Source: Chth-196 sp044370935
GTDB taxonomy: Bacteria > Verrucomicrobiota > Verrucomicrobiia > Chthoniobacterales > Chthoniobacteraceae
DNA length: 8,814 nt
Assembly: GCA_044370935.1 (NCBI GenBank)
Contig: JBILUQ010000160.1
Coordinates: 1 to 8,814 of the forward strand
Reading direction: 5' to 3'
Below the pieces are notes generated by a model. It was given only the letters and a program-made list of their open reading frames with translations, was not told the DNA's origin and did not search any database. Shown here piece by piece: positions 1 to 5,698 of this stretch. Both the position numbers and the translations under genes were made by a program. Numbering within the stretch: the first letter of the stretch is position 1; each line of letters begins with the position of its first letter.

Positions 1-119
1 GAGTTGCCTCCATAGATAACGTTGTCGTACGGGGCGTCAGCGGCGGAAAGTGTGGCTGCTGCTGACGTTAGCACGAGAGTGGTGAAGCGAAGGAGCGAAG
101 GTAGAGGTATGAGTCTCAT
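1..119 (-). CDS. N-terminus of an exported protein, probably FAD-dependent oxidoreductase (runs off the window)
   Basis: Translating the minus strand from the ATG at 119 gives 39 codons with no stop before the window edge. The product begins MRLIPLPSLLRFTTLVLTSA, a basic start followed by a hydrophobic stretch and an Ala-rich region, which reads as a signal peptide. It then gives DAPYDNVIYGGN, and the next codon must be Ser because it begins TC. A short beta strand running into a glycine pair (YDxVIYGGxS) is how many exported FAD-dependent oxidoreductases of Planctomycetota and Verrucomicrobiota begin their Rossmann fold. Only this one block is visible, so the family is a moderate guess and other secreted enzymes are possible. 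It starts 52 nt after the TIM-barrel/DUF1080 gene on the same strand and could be the next operon member. No Shine-Dalgarno sequence is seen. Confidence 0.5.
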   Translation of the reverse strand, partial: MRLIPLPSLLRFTTLVLTSAAATLSAADAPYDNVIYGGN

Positions 120-171
120 GGATGAATTGAGGGGATGATTGAGAATCTTAGCTTCGGCTGGATGAACGGGG

Positions 172-1596
172 TCAGGGAGTGGTTGTGATTTTCAGCGCGC
201 GAAACTCGAGCGCTCCGGCCTTTTCGCCTTCGGGTCCTCCGGACTCGCCACCCAGACCGAAAGAAAGTTTTTGATCGGCGATGCAAGGAGCGGTGGCGGT
301 GAACTGTGTCTTGTCGATGGTGGCGGTCAGCGTATCACCCTTGAGCTCGAGGCGGACGCGGTGCCACTCGTCGATGGTGAGCGGGTTGTCTTGTTTGAGC
401 AGTTCGACGGACTCGCCTTTCTTCGGATGCGCAAGAACCCGGAGATGATCTTTACCCATTACCAAATGCACAATGTGGCCACGCTCCTGTGCACCATTGA
501 GGATGATGCCGGCAAACGACGCCTTACCTATGAGCCGGAATTCGCACTCGATTACCGCGTCGGTCATCGTGAGTTTGTGGACCTTCACCGGGCCATGGCG
601 GCGCTCGCCGGATTCGAAGCCGCGGAGGACGCCGCCCTTCGCGGTCCAGGTGCCCAGCCCCCAATGCCAGTCGGCGGAAAGAGGCTGCTCAAATGTTTCT
701 TCGAGCACGACTGAGGGCTCCGCGCTGTCTGCGGCGGAAATAGGGCCGGATGTTCCTTCCACCTGAGGCTTCACGGCTTTCAAACTCTCCGGGAGTTGCT
801 CAGCAGCGTTGGGACTTTCGTCTTCGATGATGAAGTGGGAGATGCCTTTGGCCTTCGCTGCGGCGATGACGGCGGGGATGTCCACCCGCCCGGCGGCCAG
901 CCGCACCATGAATGACCGGGCCGACTTGGGGTTGGTGAGGTCGGGTTTGGTGTCTTTGGCCAGGTCCTTGAGATGCAGCGAACAGATGCGTTGGCCATGC
1001 TTCTCGATGACATCCGCCGCTTTTGCACCGCCCCACGCCACCCAGAAGACATCGAGCTGAAAGCTCACCACGCCCGGTTCAGTCGCGGCGATGAGCACAT
1101 CGTAGAACGTTTCGCCAGACGCGCTGGGGGAATCGGTGGGCTGGAAGTCTCCGCCATGATTGTGATACGCAAACCGCAGCCCCACCGCTTTCAAGGCAGC
1201 GCCGTAGCGATTGAAGTTCGCCGCCGCCTTGAGCACCTGCGCACGGTCCAGCGGTGCCTTGTGCGGTAGGATGGGGCAGACCACTTGCACCGCGCCGAGC
1301 GCCTTCGCGTCCGCGATGACCTGGTCCATCTTCTTCTCCAAATCCTCAGGCCGCACATGATGACTGGAACACGTCATGCCCCGCGCTTGAAGCAACGCGC
1401 GCAGTTCAGACGCAGGTGGTTTCGTGAAGACACTTGTTTCAAGGTCCATAAACCCCTGCGACTTCAACCGGTCCAAAGTGCCCGGCGTGTCGCGGTCAAA
1501 GTCATCCTGAAGGCTGTACATTTGTAGCCCGAGCCCGAAGGCATGGGTAGAAAGTGCCATAAGCGCGGTCAGGATTAGGCGGTGGATGGTTTTCAT
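172..1596 (-). CDS. Exported sugar phosphate isomerase/epimerase-like TIM barrel fused to a DUF1080-like beta-sandwich
   Basis: This is a 474-aa protein with a signal peptide at residues 1-22 (MKTIHRLILTALMALSTHAF). Residues about 23-275 form a xylose-isomerase-like TIM barrel (AP endonuclease family 2 superfamily). Its landmarks are LQMYSLQD at 24-31, YHNHGGDF at 144-151, LDVFWVAWGG at 181-190, SLHLKD at 206-211 and IIEDES at 256-261; H145, D182, H208 and E258 are plausible metal or catalytic residues. After a linker (276-296), residues 297-472 resemble a concanavalin-like DUF1080 (3-keto-disaccharide hydrolase) domain: ETFEQPLSADW, the GTWTAKGGVLRG turn, HGPV, alternating beta strands and EFRALKI at the end. 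The frame stays open upstream to 1809, but that part is antisense-like, Arg/Ser/Thr-rich and lies inside the SIS gene. ATG 1596 gives the signal peptide and sits 19 nt after the SIS stop. The substrate is unknown; a 3-keto-glycoside is a reasonable inference. Confidence 0.85.
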   Translation of the reverse strand: MKTIHRLILTALMALSTHAFGLGLQMYSLQDDFDRDTPGTLDRLKSQGFMDLETSVFTKPPASELRALLQARGMTCSSHHVRPEDLEKKMDQVIADAKALGAVQVVCPILPHKAPLDRAQVLKAAANFNRYGAALKAVGLRFAYHNHGGDFQPTDSPSASGETFYDVLIAATEPGVVSFQLDVFWVAWGGAKAADVIEKHGQRICSLHLKDLAKDTKPDLTNPKSARSFMVRLAAGRVDIPAVIAAAKAKGISHFIIEDESPNAAEQLPESLKAVKPQVEGTSGPISAADSAEPSVVLEETFEQPLSADWHWGLGTWTAKGGVLRGFESGERRHGPVKVHKLTMTDAVIECEFRLIGKASFAGIILNGAQERGHIVHLVMGKDHLRVLAHPKKGESVELLKQDNPLTIDEWHRVRLELKGDTLTATIDKTQFTATAPCIADQKLSFGLGGESGGPEGEKAGALEFRALKITTTP

Positions 1597-1615
1597 GGTT
1601 TGATAGAGTTGGGCT

Positions 1616-2188
1616 TTATGCGGACTGCATTTCCGGCACTTCCATGAACGCATAGTAAAGCATGTGGAGGATGTGCATCTGCACGTCCTCCACGCGGCCG
1701 TAGTGCGTGTCCTCGATGACCAGCGTTTGCCTCGCTGTTTCCGCGAGCTTACCGCGCTTCGCACCAACAATGGCGACGGTTTCGAGCCCGTGCGCGTTCG
1801 CCCATGCAAAGGCTTTGAACAGGTTTTGGGAGTTGCCGCTCACGCTGGCCGCCAGAAGCACATCGCCACTGCGCGCGTAGTTTTGCAATTGCCGCAGAAA
1901 GGCGTCGTCGTAGCTGTAATCATTCCCCAGCGCGGTGAGCCACGCTACGTTGTCAGTGAGCGAGAGCACACGGACACGCCGGGGCAGCTTGTCGGACGAA
2001 CCTTTGCCCAGATCCGTTGCAAAGTGCGAGGCATTCGCTGCGCTGCCGCCATTGTCGATGGCGAAAATTTGCTGGTCGCGTAGCCAGGCTGCGCGAACGG
2101 TTTGGATAAGTCGCTCCACGCCGTCGAGCGGGACGCTATCGAGGGCTTTGTGCTGCGCGGAGACATATTCTTTGAGCCAGAGTTGCAT
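1616..2188 (-). CDS. SIS-domain sugar-phosphate isomerase, GmhA-like (D-sedoheptulose-7-phosphate isomerase family)
   Basis: This is a 190-aa cytoplasmic protein, the usual length for the GmhA group. The sugar-phosphate-binding SIS signature is clear: FAIDNGGSAANASHFATD at 42-59, SLTDN at 76-80, TALGNDYSYD at 85-94, SVSGNSQN at 115-122, and the C-terminal VEDVQMHILH at 166-175. By hand alignment to E. coli GmhA (metal ligands His61, Glu65, Gln172, His180), the matching positions here are H55, D59, E167 and H175, so two ligands are conservatively changed. Family members isomerise a ketose phosphate to an aldose phosphate. No LPS-heptose gene is nearby, so a role on another sugar phosphate, or as a sugar-binding regulator, is equally possible. 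It lies 39 nt after the ROK gene and 19 nt before the TIM-barrel gene, which suggests one transcript. No clear Shine-Dalgarno sequence precedes ATG 2188. Confidence 0.88.
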   Translation of the reverse strand: MQLWLKEYVSAQHKALDSVPLDGVERLIQTVRAAWLRDQQIFAIDNGGSAANASHFATDLGKGSSDKLPRRVRVLSLTDNVAWLTALGNDYSYDDAFLRQLQNYARSGDVLLAASVSGNSQNLFKAFAWANAHGLETVAIVGAKRGKLAETARQTLVIEDTHYGRVEDVQMHILHMLYYAFMEVPEMQSA

Positions 2189-2227
2189 GACTTTTTGTGG
2201 TGAGGTGGGGTTCTGCGAAAGAGAGCG

Positions 2228-2788
2228 TTACACAGCAAAGGTGAGTGCACCGACAGGCACTGCGTCCCCACGCAATGCGGAAAGAGCCACACGCGGTCGA
2301 GGTTGAAAGGCATCCATCACGAAGTGCCGCAGGTGCCGCGCTACCGCCTCACGCCACGGCTCGCACCCGCGTCCCGCCTCGCCCGGCGCCTCTCCCAGCG
2401 CCTCTCCCAGCGCCTCTCCCAGCGCCTCGACATTCGCATCGTTCTCAACAAACACCGGCAACCCCGACAGATCGTGGAGCCATTCTGCCAAAGGAAAATC
2501 GTTCCAGCCGGTGACCTGGTAGGACTTCACGATCCGCCCCGTGCGCCAATTCACCGGCCCGCCGTAGGCCACGCCAATCCCCTTCGGCATCCACTGCTTC
2601 AGAAGCTCAGGCAATGCCGCTTTGATGCACTCGCGAATCCCCTCCGCATCGTGGTCCTTCTCCACGCTAAAGCGCCGCCTTGCCAATATGAGACCCTCCC
2701 GGTTGCCCACGACCAACTGCAATTTCGTTCCCCCGATCTCGATGGAGAGAAGAGGGTAAGCGGAAATGGAGTGAGCATCCAAAGTCAT
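2228..2788 (-). CDS. ROK-family sugar kinase/regulator with the central region deleted, probably inactive
   Basis: The frame is open for 186 aa against roughly 300 for ROK proteins. The N-terminal half is normal: LLSIEIGGTKLQLVVG at 13-28 (phosphate-binding DxGGTK loop with Glu for Asp), VAYGGPVN at 73-80, TGWNDFPL at 93-100, and VFVENDANVEALGEA at 112-126, in which D117 is the usual catalytic base. After GRGCEP (139-144) the protein jumps directly to WREAVARHLRHFVMDAFQ and SALRGDAVPVGAL, which reads like the last 40 residues of a ROK protein. The glycine-rich ATP-binding segment and the Cys/His zinc motif, conserved between these points in full-length members, are absent. A 12-bp tandem repeat encoding LGEA lies just before the junction. 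I chose ATG 2788; TTG 2827 or ATG 2806 would add residues without family similarity. It is first in the operon and divergent from the AraC gene. Residual sugar binding is possible, kinase activity unlikely. Confidence 0.75.
   Translation of the reverse strand: MTLDAHSISAYPLLSIEIGGTKLQLVVGNREGLILARRRFSVEKDHDAEGIRECIKAALPELLKQWMPKGIGVAYGGPVNWRTGRIVKSYQVTGWNDFPLAEWLHDLSGLPVFVENDANVEALGEALGEALGEAPGEAGRGCEPWREAVARHLRHFVMDAFQPRPRVALSALRGDAVPVGALTFAV
2375..2428. repeat. 12-bp tandem repeat inside the ROK gene
   Basis: On the plus strand the unit gcgcctctccca occurs three times in a row without error (2386-2397, 2398-2409, 2410-2421), followed by seven more matching bases (to 2428). A degenerate copy precedes it (2375-2386, two mismatches). 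Since 12 is a multiple of three, the array keeps frame and encodes GEALGEALGEAPGEA on the minus strand, lengthening a helix next to the ENDAN motif. This is typical of replication slippage. Confidence 0.93.
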
Positions 2789-2809
2789 GCTTGAAACTAG
2801 CAGCATCGC

Positions 2810-2825
2810 GTCGCAACGTGGCGAC
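2810..2825. promoter_or_regulatory. Palindrome between the divergent ROK and AraC genes, candidate operator
   Basis: GTCGCAACGTGGCGAC has perfect 5-bp arms (GTCGC/GCGAC) around a six-base centre that is itself palindromic at four positions, so 14 of 16 positions are symmetric. It lies in the 44 nt between ATG 2788 (minus) and ATG 2833 (plus), the only room for a shared divergent control region. Position and symmetry fit an operator, but AraC proteins more often bind direct repeats and no second copy was found, so the regulator that would use it is unknown. Chance symmetry is possible. Confidence 0.35.
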
Positions 2826-2832
2826 AAAGACT

Positions 2833-3639
2833 ATGCCAAATGCGCACCCTTTTCAGCCCCGTCTTAACTGGAGACCGCGAGCGGCACGCGAGATCAAAGC
2901 ATTGGAGAGGGATCGGAAGGCGTGGCTTGGCCAGCTCGATCCAGGAGCCCACTTTCACCGAATCTTTGACTGTATTCCGGGTGTGGAATTCTTCGCCAAA
3001 GATCGGTTCGGGCGCGCCATGTTTGTCAGCTGTGGAATCCTGCAACGTTATCAGATGCAGAATGAAAGAGAGATGCTTGGCCTTACGGACTTTGACATCA
3101 ACCCGGCTAACATGGCGGTAAACTATGTACACGACGATCGGCGTCTGCTTTCCGGGGAGGCGCAGCGGATCGAGCGCTTGGAGCTGTGGTTTGACAGTCA
3201 GGGGCTTCCCGACTGGTACGTTGTCACAAAGTTGCCGCTTTTCGACGCCTTCCAACAACCCGTCGGTATCATGGGCGTTCTCCGCCGAGCAGCTGAGCAC
3301 GAGATGAAACTCCCCCTGATGCAAACCGTCTCGCGTGCCGTTGGGGTTATCCGTCGGGACTTTGCCAAAAACATATCCCTCAGGGTAGTGGCCGAGTCAT
3401 GCGGGCTCACGCTCCGCAATCTGCAGCGCCGCTTCCAATCTGCTTTTGGAGTCAGCCCGCAGGAATTCCTGATCAAAACACGCATCTTGGCAGCGATGCG
3501 ACTCCTGACGGAAAGCCACCTCAGCGCCGCTGAGATCGCCTCCAAAACAGGCTTTGTTGATGCCAGCAGCTTTGCCGAGCAGTTTAAACGGCGCACAGGT
3601 TCGACCCCGACCGAGTATCGGAAAATGCGTCAAACTTAG
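2833..3639 (+). CDS. AraC-family transcriptional regulator with N-terminal PAS sensor domain
   Basis: This is a 268-aa cytoplasmic DNA-binding protein. Residues about 41-152 look like a PAS fold: FHRIFDCIPGVEFFAKDRFG, then MFVSCGILQRY, a LGLTDFDINP segment, and the closing strands DWYVVTKLPLFDAFQQPVG with IMGVLR. Residues about 166-266 are a complete AraC DNA-binding domain with two helix-turn-helices: ISLRVVAESCGLTLRNLQRR (181-200), FGVSPQEFL, then LSAAEIASKTGFVDASSFAE (230-249) and FKRRTGSTPTEYRK (251-264), the classical signature end. The PAS domain takes the place of the cupin-type sugar sensor usual in AraC proteins, so the ligand cannot be guessed. TTG 2791 would add 14 residues overlapping the ROK start region; ATG 2833 is preferred. 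It diverges from the ROK-SIS-TIM operon, which it probably controls, and its last 56 nt overlap the convergent ORF ending at 3584. Confidence 0.9.
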   Translation: MPNAHPFQPRLNWRPRAAREIKALERDRKAWLGQLDPGAHFHRIFDCIPGVEFFAKDRFGRAMFVSCGILQRYQMQNEREMLGLTDFDINPANMAVNYVHDDRRLLSGEAQRIERLELWFDSQGLPDWYVVTKLPLFDAFQQPVGIMGVLRRAAEHEMKLPLMQTVSRAVGVIRRDFAKNISLRVVAESCGLTLRNLQRRFQSAFGVSPQEFLIKTRILAAMRLLTESHLSAAEIASKTGFVDASSFAEQFKRRTGSTPTEYRKMRQT

Positions 3640-3901
3640 GATTCAGTGGTATCCCAAAGACCGTGTTCCACTCCGGGGTCAGCGGGCCGCAGGTTTGTTT
3701 GGTGTTCTGCCCGCACAGATAGATCGCGCCGTCTTCATGAACCAGTCGGACCGAAACCCGGCTGTCGCCGAACGTGCCGATGACGTCGATGACGGGCTCA
3801 TACACCTCGTAAGGACGCCATGCCCCTTCGGCTGCTGGCGCATGCATTGCGGACAACGGCGCGAGCAGCAGGGCGGTGAGAAGGTGGAGCGTGTGTTTCA
3901 T
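3584..3901 (-). CDS. Short secreted protein of unknown family, probably truncated at its 3' end
   Basis: This 105-aa ORF begins with a clear signal peptide, MKHTLHLLTALLLAPLSAMH with APAAEG after it. Residues 27-85 look like genuine protein (YEVYEPVIDVIGTFGDSRVS, HEDGAIYLCG, PLTPEWNTVFGIPLNP) and suggest alternating beta strands, but I do not recognise the family. The last 18 or so residues are encoded antisense to the 3' end of the AraC gene, whose own C-terminus is complete and conserved. The original gene was therefore probably longer and lost its 3' part when the AraC gene came to lie next to it. It begins 9 nt after the sulfatase stop on the same strand and so is the last member of that operon. 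Its leader DNA is related to those of the esterase gene (positions 3857-3881 match 8410-8434 with three mismatches). Expression is plausible; function is doubtful. Confidence 0.6.
   Translation of the reverse strand: MKHTLHLLTALLLAPLSAMHAPAAEGAWRPYEVYEPVIDVIGTFGDSRVSVRLVHEDGAIYLCGQNTKQTCGPLTPEWNTVFGIPLNPKFDAFSDTRSGSNLCAV
3857..3881 (-). repeat. 25-nt signal-peptide repeat, copy A
   Basis: On plus this copy begins cggcgcgagcagcagggcgg and ends tgaga; the coding strand gives LTALLLAP of the short secreted protein. Copy B (8410-8434, esterase) differs at three positions. Copy C (8757-8781) differs from this copy at four. Confidence 0.7.
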
Positions 3902-3910
3902 GGCTGGCGG

Positions 3911-5698
3911 TTAGTTCAACCGCTTCAAGCGCACGGCTTGAATTTCAATGCCGGGAGCCGCGGTGACTTGGAGGTCGTGCGATCCTGCGGAGATGGTGAT
4001 CGTGCCGATGCCCAGAGGCTTGAAGACTTTGTCCGGGACTTCCCACCGCGGGATAAGATCGCGGCGCGCAATTTCCGGCGGATCATAGACGGTGGTGACA
4101 GTGCTGTGGACTGCGGAATCGCAGACGGTGACGCGGACTTCGCCGCCTGTCTCTTTGGCAGTGTGCATTGCGCTCACTTCGTAGCGTCCAGCCACGGGCA
4201 CAGAGAGATGCCAGGCCATCGCGGCGGCTGTCGTGGGAAAAGTCGCCCAGTCGTAGTCCCAGCCCTTCCCGAAGAGTTGCGCGCCGCCAATGCGGGCGGC
4301 ATTGGGAATGGGCAAATCGGTCCCCTGGGTCAGGGTGATGGGAAAACGTGCGACCTTGCCCCCGCTGGGCGCTGTGACTTCGTGAAACCAACCCAGATAG
4401 GCCTTTTCCATCTCGGCGGCGAGGGCGGGTTGCTGTGCGGCGAGGTTGCTCTTTTCGCCGGGATCATTGCGCACGTCGAAAAGCATGGCCTGCTTGCCGT
4501 CATGCGCCCACCGATGCGTTTCCGTTCTCGCAGTGCCGGGATACTCGGGGATCGGCGTTCCGTCTTTGCCCCCACGCCCGGTGAGGTCGAAGAGGATGCG
4601 CTGTGGCCATGAAGATGCCTTGCCTTGCAGGAGCGGTACGAGGCTGACTCCGTCGAGGGGTTGGCGTTTCGGCAAAGGCACGGCGGCGAGTTCGAGCAGC
4701 GTGGGCAGAACATCGACATGCTGCGTGATTTCGGGGACGCGGCTGCCGGCCTTCAATTTGTCCGGCCAGCGAATGAAGCACGGGACCCGCAGACCACCCT
4801 CAAAGACGCTGCCTTTGCCGCCTCTCATGCCTCCGTTGTAGCGGGCGGTGTTTGGGCCATTGTCGGTTGTGAACAGGACGATGGTATTCGCTGAAAGGCC
4901 GGTCTGATCGAGCTTTTGCAGGATCCGACCGACGTTCCGGTCGAGGTTCTCTATCATCGCGTAGACCGCCGCGTCCTTGGGCTCGAAGCCGGCGGTGCGA
5001 TATTTCTCGAACAAGTCCTGAGGCGCCTGCATCGGCGAATGACAGGCATTAAACGGCACGTAGCAAAAGAACGGCTGCGCGCTGTTTTGTTCGATGAAAC
5101 TCATGGCTGCATCGGCGAGCACATCCGTGATGAATCCTTTCGTCGGCGTGCTGGCCCCGTTGTGCTCGAGCTGTGGATCGAAGTAGTTGGAGAAGAAGCC
5201 GCCGCTGAAGCCGAAGAACTCGTCGAAGCCCTGGCCGCGCGCGGTGGAGGGATGGTTGGAGCCGTTGTGCCACTTGCCAAAGCAGCCGGAGACATAGCCC
5301 GCAGGCTTTAGCGCCTCTGCGAGAGTGGTTTCATCGCCATGCATCACTTCGAGGCCGTCCGAAGTATTGATCACATGGAGCCGCGCATGATGCCGGCCCG
5401 TGAGCAAAGAGGCGCGCGTCGGCGAGCAGATGGGGCTGACGTGGAAATGCTCGAGTTCTACGCTCTGTGTTCTGAGTCTGTCGAGCGAGGGCGTGGAGAG
5501 CTTTGCATTGCCATGGCAACGTAAATCACCCCAGCCCATGTCGTCGGCGAGAATGAGAAGGATGTTAGGCTTTGAGCGGGTTGCTGCGTCGGCGGTATGG
5601 AGTCGGGCAAGCAGGACTGCCGCGAGAGCCGAGCGCAGCAAGACGGCGCGACAAGCTGATTTCAAAAGAGCGCAGGTAACGACGACCGTGGATTTCAT
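3911..5698 (-). CDS. Secreted type I (formylglycine) sulfatase with C-terminal beta-rich domain
   Basis: This is a 595-aa exported hydrolase that would remove sulfate esters, probably from a polysaccharide. A signal peptide covers about 1-39. The sulfatase domain follows: KPNILLILADDMGWGD (43-58) supplies metal-binding D52 and D53; CSPTRASLLTGR (91-102) is the C-x-P-x-R maturation motif, with C91 converted to formylglycine; FGKWH (140-144), CHSP (219-222) and FTTDNGPN (276-283, metal ligands D279 and N280) complete the active site, followed by GGKGSVFEGGLRVP (293-306). All key residues are present. Residues about 450-595 form an added beta-rich region (LSVPVAGRYEVSAMHTAK, GTITISAGSHDLQV) like an accessory carbohydrate-binding sandwich. 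The start overlaps the esterase stop in ATGA, which indicates translational coupling. The maturing enzyme is not in the window. The S1 subfamily and the sulfated substrate cannot be assigned by eye. Confidence 0.95.
   Translation of the reverse strand: MKSTVVVTCALLKSACRAVLLRSALAAVLLARLHTADAATRSKPNILLILADDMGWGDLRCHGNAKLSTPSLDRLRTQSVELEHFHVSPICSPTRASLLTGRHHARLHVINTSDGLEVMHGDETTLAEALKPAGYVSGCFGKWHNGSNHPSTARGQGFDEFFGFSGGFFSNYFDPQLEHNGASTPTKGFITDVLADAAMSFIEQNSAQPFFCYVPFNACHSPMQAPQDLFEKYRTAGFEPKDAAVYAMIENLDRNVGRILQKLDQTGLSANTIVLFTTDNGPNTARYNGGMRGGKGSVFEGGLRVPCFIRWPDKLKAGSRVPEITQHVDVLPTLLELAAVPLPKRQPLDGVSLVPLLQGKASSWPQRILFDLTGRGGKDGTPIPEYPGTARTETHRWAHDGKQAMLFDVRNDPGEKSNLAAQQPALAAEMEKAYLGWFHEVTAPSGGKVARFPITLTQGTDLPIPNAARIGGAQLFGKGWDYDWATFPTTAAAMAWHLSVPVAGRYEVSAMHTAKETGGEVRVTVCDSAVHSTVTTVYDPPEIARRDLIPRWEVPDKVFKPLGIGTITISAGSHDLQVTAAPGIEIQAVRLKRLN
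5624..5698 (-). repeat. Sulfatase leader, copy 1 of a 75-nt sequence shared with the esterase gene
   Basis: The first 25 codons align without gaps to the first 25 codons of the esterase gene (8431-8505), with about 53 of 75 bases identical by hand count. This includes a 14-nt identical block (cgagcgcagcaaga on plus, 5630-5643 and 8437-8450) at the same distance from the start codon. The encoded peptides LLKSACRAVLLRSALAAVLL and FLKSVWQAFLLRSILTALLL match accordingly, while the mature proteins are unrelated. Confidence 0.75.
5695..5698 (-). other. Stop-start overlap ATGA coupling the esterase and sulfatase genes
   Basis: The esterase stop TGA (5697-5695) and the sulfatase ATG (5698-5696) share two bases. 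Such overlaps usually mean translational coupling by re-initiation, so the two enzymes are probably made together. A weak GAG lies just upstream of the ATG. Confidence 0.9.

Noticed and set aside
1597..1809. Upstream extension of the TIM-barrel/DUF1080 reading frame to 1809
   Set aside because: The extra 71 residues are Arg/Ser/Thr-rich, lie out of frame inside the conserved SIS gene and precede a perfect signal peptide starting at 1596.
1616..2188. Firm call as LPS heptose gene gmhA
   Set aside because: Two metal-ligand positions differ and no heptose or LPS gene is present, so no gene symbol is given.
2375..2428. CRISPR-like repeat
   Set aside because: The units are 12 bp, directly abutting, without spacers and in frame with a coding sequence.
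2303..2794. 163-codon plus-strand frame containing repeated SQRL units
   Set aside because: It is the antisense reading of the ROK gene and its 12-bp repeat, not a repeat protein.
2789..2827. Longer ROK start at TTG 2827 or ATG 2806
   Set aside because: The added residues have no family similarity and would run into the divergent AraC control region; ATG 2788 gives a normal ROK N-terminus.
2791..2832. TTG start for the AraC-family gene
   Set aside because: The 14 extra residues have no support and nearly abut the ROK start; ATG 2833 is a better start codon.
3640..3670. Rho-independent terminator between the convergent genes
   Set aside because: I found no GC-rich hairpin followed by a T run on either strand; the two reading frames overlap here.
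3554..4612. 352-codon open frame on the plus strand
   Set aside because: It is antisense to the sulfatase and the short secreted gene, with biased composition and no recognisable domain; typical of GC-rich DNA.
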